A stretch of 64,000 nt of DNA, from the NCBI RefSeq assembly GCF_964253915.1, contig NZ_CAXUSG020000008.1, positions 1 to 64,000 of the forward strand, given 5' to 3'. Shown here piece after piece: positions 61,051 through 64,000 of this stretch; within the stretch, counting starts at the first letter, position 1; the number at the start of each line of letters is the position of its first letter. The notes under the pieces are model-generated. The model was not told the origin of the DNA, searched no databases, and saw only the letters and a list, made by a program, of their open reading frames with translations. The position numbers were made by a program, and so were the translations under genes. The stretch comes from Metarhizobium sp964253915. Its GTDB lineage: Bacteria; Pseudomonadota; Alphaproteobacteria; Rhizobiales; Rhizobiaceae.

Positions 61051-61875
61051 TTATCGCCAGAAATCCGGAATGGTTTCGGCCAGCCGCGGGCCGAGGCGCA
61101 GCGGCGCGATTTTTTCGGCCAGCCCGGTGCTGTCGGAAATCTCGACGCCGACGCCACAGATGGTGGCCGGGCCGGAAGCGGCTTCGAAACGGCCCTTCGG
61201 CATCTTAGAGATGAAGCGGTTGAGCGGCTCTTCCTTGTCCATGCCGAGCGAGCTGTCATAGTCGCCGCACATGCCAGCGTCGGACATGTAGGCGGTGCCG
61301 CCGTTGAGGATCTGCGCGTCGGCGGTCGGCACATGCGTGTGCGTTCCGACGACGAAGCTCGCGCGGCCATCAACGAAATGGCCAAAACACTGCTTTTCGC
61401 TGGTCGCCTCGGCGTGGAAGTCGAAGACGATGGCATCGGCCTGTTCCCTGAGCGGGCAGGCGGCCAGGATCGTTTCGGCCGACTTGAAGGGATCGTCGAG
61501 TTCCGGGTGCATGAAGACCCGGCCCATGATGTTGGCGACGAGGATGCGGGCGCCGTTGCGGCCGTAGAACAGGCCGGAGCCGCGTCCCGGCGTGCCGGCC
61601 GGATAGTTGGCGGGGCGCAGGAACTGGTCGTGGCGCGCCGCGAAGGTGATTGCGTCCTTCTGGTCCCAGACATGGTTGCCGGTGGTCACCACGTCGGCGC
61701 CGGCATTGATCGTTTCCAGGAATATATCCTCGGTGATGCCGAAACCGCCGGCGGCGTTCTCGCCGTTGACGATGACGAAATCGAGCTTCAGGTCGGAAAC
61801 CAGACCGGGCAATTTGTCCCAGACCGCCGTCCGTCCGGTCTTGCCGACCATGTCGCCGAGGAAGAGTAGTCGCAT
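61051..61875 (-). CDS. YmdB-family metallophosphoesterase
   Basis: A 274-residue phosphoesterase of the TIGR00282/YmdB family. Metal-site motifs are FLGDMVGKTGR, VNGENAAGGFG, TGNHVWDQK, FDFHAEATSEK and GTHTHVPTAD. B. subtilis YmdB hydrolyses cyclic nucleotides and affects biofilm choice. It starts 3 bp after the cyclo-ligase stop, so they are co-transcribed. Confidence 0.93.
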   Translation of the reverse strand: MRLLFLGDMVGKTGRTAVWDKLPGLVSDLKLDFVIVNGENAAGGFGITEDIFLETINAGADVVTTGNHVWDQKDAITFAARHDQFLRPANYPAGTPGRGSGLFYGRNGARILVANIMGRVFMHPELDDPFKSAETILAACPLREQADAIVFDFHAEATSEKQCFGHFVDGRASFVVGTHTHVPTADAQILNGGTAYMSDAGMCGDYDSSLGMDKEEPLNRFISKMPKGRFEAASGPATICGVGVEISDSTGLAEKIAPLRLGPRLAETIPDFWR

Positions 61876-61878
61876 TCT

Positions 61879-62466
61879 TTATCCGATCCGCCTGGTGAAA
61901 TGCCGGAAGCCGCTTTCCGTGAGCATGGCATTCAAGCCCACGTCATGTGGCTCCGCCGGCACAGATGCCACTTCTTGGCAGTCGAATGCAATGCCGACGA
62001 GTTGCGGGTCCATGTCTTTTTTGTGAAGCCGATCGATGGCCCGGTCGTAGTAGCCGGCGCCGTAACCGATGCGGTGGCCTGTCCTGTCGAAGGCCGAAAG
62101 CGGCACCAACATGATGTCGGGATCGACCTCCGGCGCCTCCGGGCCGGGACCGGAGGTGCCGAAGCCGGTGCTGATCAGCGGCGCATCGACGAACAGTTCG
62201 CGGAAGACGATGGTCTGCTTGTCGACGATGACCGGCAGGCAAAGGCGGGCGCCGCGCTCGCGCAGGCGCGCCATCAGCGGCCTGAGGTCCGGCTCCGAGC
62301 GGATGGGGAAGAAGCCCGAGATCACCGCGCCGGGCGCAAACCGCAAGTTATCCTCGGCATGGGCCGCCATCGTCAGGCTCTTCTCGATGCGTTCGTGGGC
62401 GGGAATTGCATCGCGTTGCGTCAGACGCTCGGTGCGGATGGCGGCCTTCTGTTCCTTCGGTGTCAT
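61879..62466 (-). CDS. 5-Formyltetrahydrofolate cyclo-ligase
   Basis: A 195-residue enzyme that uses ATP to convert 5-formyl-THF to methenyl-THF. It has ISGFFPIRSEPDLRPLM and the C-terminal signature DRTGHRIGYGAGYYDRAI. In many proteobacteria 6S RNA lies just upstream of this gene; I see no 6S-like structure in the 245 bp upstream here. Confidence 0.93.
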   Translation of the reverse strand: MTPKEQKAAIRTERLTQRDAIPAHERIEKSLTMAAHAEDNLRFAPGAVISGFFPIRSEPDLRPLMARLRERGARLCLPVIVDKQTIVFRELFVDAPLISTGFGTSGPGPEAPEVDPDIMLVPLSAFDRTGHRIGYGAGYYDRAIDRLHKKDMDPQLVGIAFDCQEVASVPAEPHDVGLNAMLTESGFRHFTRRIG

Positions 62467-62711
62467 TGCGGCATTCTCCTTCGTCTTCGAAGGCGCGAGA
62501 CTATCGCCCGCTGTCGTTTCTGCAAATGGTCGGATGCGACATCTCCGATGCCAGAAAGGAGAAGGGCCAAGAATTGCAAGGCAAATTATTGGTGAAGCGA
62601 TTAGTTAAATTTCAATGGATTGTCCCTATTCCTGACAAACAGCAAATTGGCAATTGAATGGCGGCATAGGGGAAATGGCGCATTCGACATAGCTTTTGGG
62701 GGTTTAGGCGC

Positions 62712-64000
62712 ATGAACGACACTCGCATCACCCGCCCGCTCTGGGCAAAGATCACCGCTTGCGGCTTTGCCGCCGTGCTGTTTTCCAGCGCTGCAATTGG
62801 CGGGTTGGCTTGGTACAGCGAGAAACAGATGAGCGAACATGCGCTCGAAACCGAGTTGGCCAACGATCTGGCCTTCTTCGAAACGGATATGGCAGCGCAG
62901 GGACGTTCGGCGGCCACCCTGGCGCTGGCGATCGCTGGTCAGCCGGAAACCGCCGACCTGATCGAAACCAAATCCCACGACGGCATTTTGCAGCGATTTG
63001 CAGCGATCTTTCCTGACATCAAGGGAGCGAGCAATCTCGGTCTCGTCACCTTCAGCCAGGCGGATGCCACGGTGGTCGCCCGTATCCACGAGCCGGATGT
63101 GTTCGGTGACAACGTCGCCGCGCGCCGCAAGACCATCGTCGCTGCCGTCAAAGACAACAAGCTGACGGCAGGCATCGAGCCGGGTCGTACGGCGGTCAGC
63201 ATCTTCGCCTCCGCTCCGGTGGCCAAGGACGGCAAGGTGGTCGGCGTCGTCGATGTCGGCACCAAGCTGACGGAAGAGTATTTTTCACGGCTTTCGAAAG
63301 AAATCGACGCCAACATCGCTCTGCATCTGCAGCAGGACGGCAAGTTTGTGAAGCAGGCAACGACGTTCCCCGGCGACACCATGCTGTCGGAGGCTGATCT
63401 GGCTGCGGCTTTCGAAGATCAGAAATTTCACCACTACGGCGAACAGGGCGGCTTCACCTATACGGTGACGGCCGTTCCGCTCAAGGATTTCTCCGGCAAG
63501 AAGGTCGGCGTGATCGAGATCGCCTCCAACGTGACGCAGCTTGCCGCCCAGACGCAGGAAGCGTTGTGGCTGACGGTCATCGGCACGGCGGCGATGTCCA
63601 TTCTTTCGCTGATCGGTTTCTTGTGGTTTGCGCGGTCCATCGCCGGTTCGATCCGTGGCGTCACCGACATCATGAGCCGGCTGGCCAACGGCGATCTGTC
63701 CGCCGAGGTGCGCGGCAAGGAGCGCCCGGACGAAATCGGCGCCATGGCGCGGGCCGTCCAGGTGTTCAAGGATGCGGCCGAAACCAACAAGCGGCTGGAG
63801 CGGGACGCCGAGGAGGCACGCGCCGCTCAGGAAGCGCAGCGTGGCCGCCAGACGGCACTCGACAATGCCAAGGCGGAAGATCTGCGCGCCTTCATCCATG
63901 CGGTTGAAGACGGCTTCAATTCGCTCTCCGATGGCGATCTGACGGTGCGTATGCGCACGTCGGTCGCGCCGGAATTCGAGCCGATCCGCGCCAAGTTCAA
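62712..64000 (+). CDS. Methyl-accepting chemotaxis protein, 3' end outside window
   Basis: The first 429 codons of a chemoreceptor; the frame is open to the right edge. A first membrane helix (about 9-30), a periplasmic Cache-type sensor (about 35-270), a second helix (TVIGTAAMSILSLIGFLWF) and a HAMP domain (IMSRLANGDLSAEVRGKERP) are followed by a second HAMP-like region with DGFNSLSDGDLTVRMR at the right end. The cytoplasmic signalling tip lies outside. ATG 62712; no stop in the window. Divergent from the cyclo-ligase gene. Confidence 0.92.
   Translation, partial: MNDTRITRPLWAKITACGFAAVLFSSAAIGGLAWYSEKQMSEHALETELANDLAFFETDMAAQGRSAATLALAIAGQPETADLIETKSHDGILQRFAAIFPDIKGASNLGLVTFSQADATVVARIHEPDVFGDNVAARRKTIVAAVKDNKLTAGIEPGRTAVSIFASAPVAKDGKVVGVVDVGTKLTEEYFSRLSKEIDANIALHLQQDGKFVKQATTFPGDTMLSEADLAAAFEDQKFHHYGEQGGFTYTVTAVPLKDFSGKKVGVIEIASNVTQLAAQTQEALWLTVIGTAAMSILSLIGFLWFARSIAGSIRGVTDIMSRLANGDLSAEVRGKERPDEIGAMARAVQVFKDAAETNKRLERDAEEARAAQEAQRGRQTALDNAKAEDLRAFIHAVEDGFNSLSDGDLTVRMRTSVAPEFEPIRAKF

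Noticed and set aside
62467..62711. 6S RNA gene upstream of the cyclo-ligase
   Set aside because: The location is suggestive, but the long rod-like hairpin with an open centre expected for 6S RNA was not found on either strand.

Overview
The window looks like chromosomal DNA of an alphaproteobacterium of the Rhizobiaceae (Rhizobium/Agrobacterium/Neorhizobium type). The right half shows this best: pyk next to DUF1036, N-formylglutamate amidohydrolase, DUF1244 and a GapR (DUF2312) gene; the ydcH-purE-purK run; DUF1465, DUF1192 and DUF1127 genes; zinc-free L31 and L36; and an intergenic element resembling the Rhizobium mosaic (RIME-type) repeats. No tRNA, rRNA, CRISPR array, integrase or IS element was found.

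Two different kinds of DNA meet near position 30013. Everything to the left (1-30012) looks like acquired accessory DNA with visibly lower G+C. Everything to the right is GC-rich core chromosome. The junction lies inside the native gapR gene: its first 32 codons survive (ATG at 30108), then the reading frame runs into foreign sequence and stops. A complete but divergent gapR-like gene lies about 130 bp inside the foreign DNA (29587-29838). The simplest reading is an element inserted in gapR that carries its own gapR-like gene. The other end of the element is outside the window.

The accessory half holds two modules. The first (1438-17158) is a catabolic cluster of two divergent operons built around inositol genes. 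Leftward from 11256: iolG, aldehyde dehydrogenase, HpcH/HpaI aldolase, D-2-hydroxyacid dehydrogenase, Gfo/Idh/MocA dehydrogenase, full-length pyruvate carboxylase, RpiR regulator. Rightward from 11363: iolD, iolE, an SDR, a TIM-barrel isomerase/epimerase, another Gfo/Idh/MocA protein. The usual downstream genes iolB, iolC and iolJ are absent here. A pyruvate-type aldolase plus pyruvate carboxylase suggest a different, non-phosphorylated route into central metabolism. A palindromic 14-mer sits over the -10 box of iolG and recurs in front of the RpiR gene, a plausible operator.

The second module (17507-29517) resembles a defence island. It holds a single-chain MmeI-like restriction-modification enzyme; a leftward set of a small protein, a soluble AAA+/M41 (FtsH-like) protease and a frameshifted metallophosphoesterase; a tandem-HTH XRE regulator; and a rightward set of a GHKL-ATPase/PD-(D/E)XK fusion, a small ORF, an ABC-type ATPase and an HNH nuclease. 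The ATPase/HNH pair resembles Septu (PtuA/PtuB). A partial gene at the left edge carries a HEPN-like RNase motif.

The core half (30109-64000) encodes central carbon metabolism (pyk, class I fructose-bisphosphate aldolase, pgk), purine synthesis (purE, purK), ribosomal proteins (rpmJ, rpmE), an inositol-monophosphatase family protein, a MotA/OmpA-type envelope pair, transporters (TauE/SafE, ABC exporter, MFS, K+/H+ antiporter), regulators (ArsR, YebC), several small conserved proteins, and at the right edge a methyl-accepting chemotaxis protein that runs off the window.
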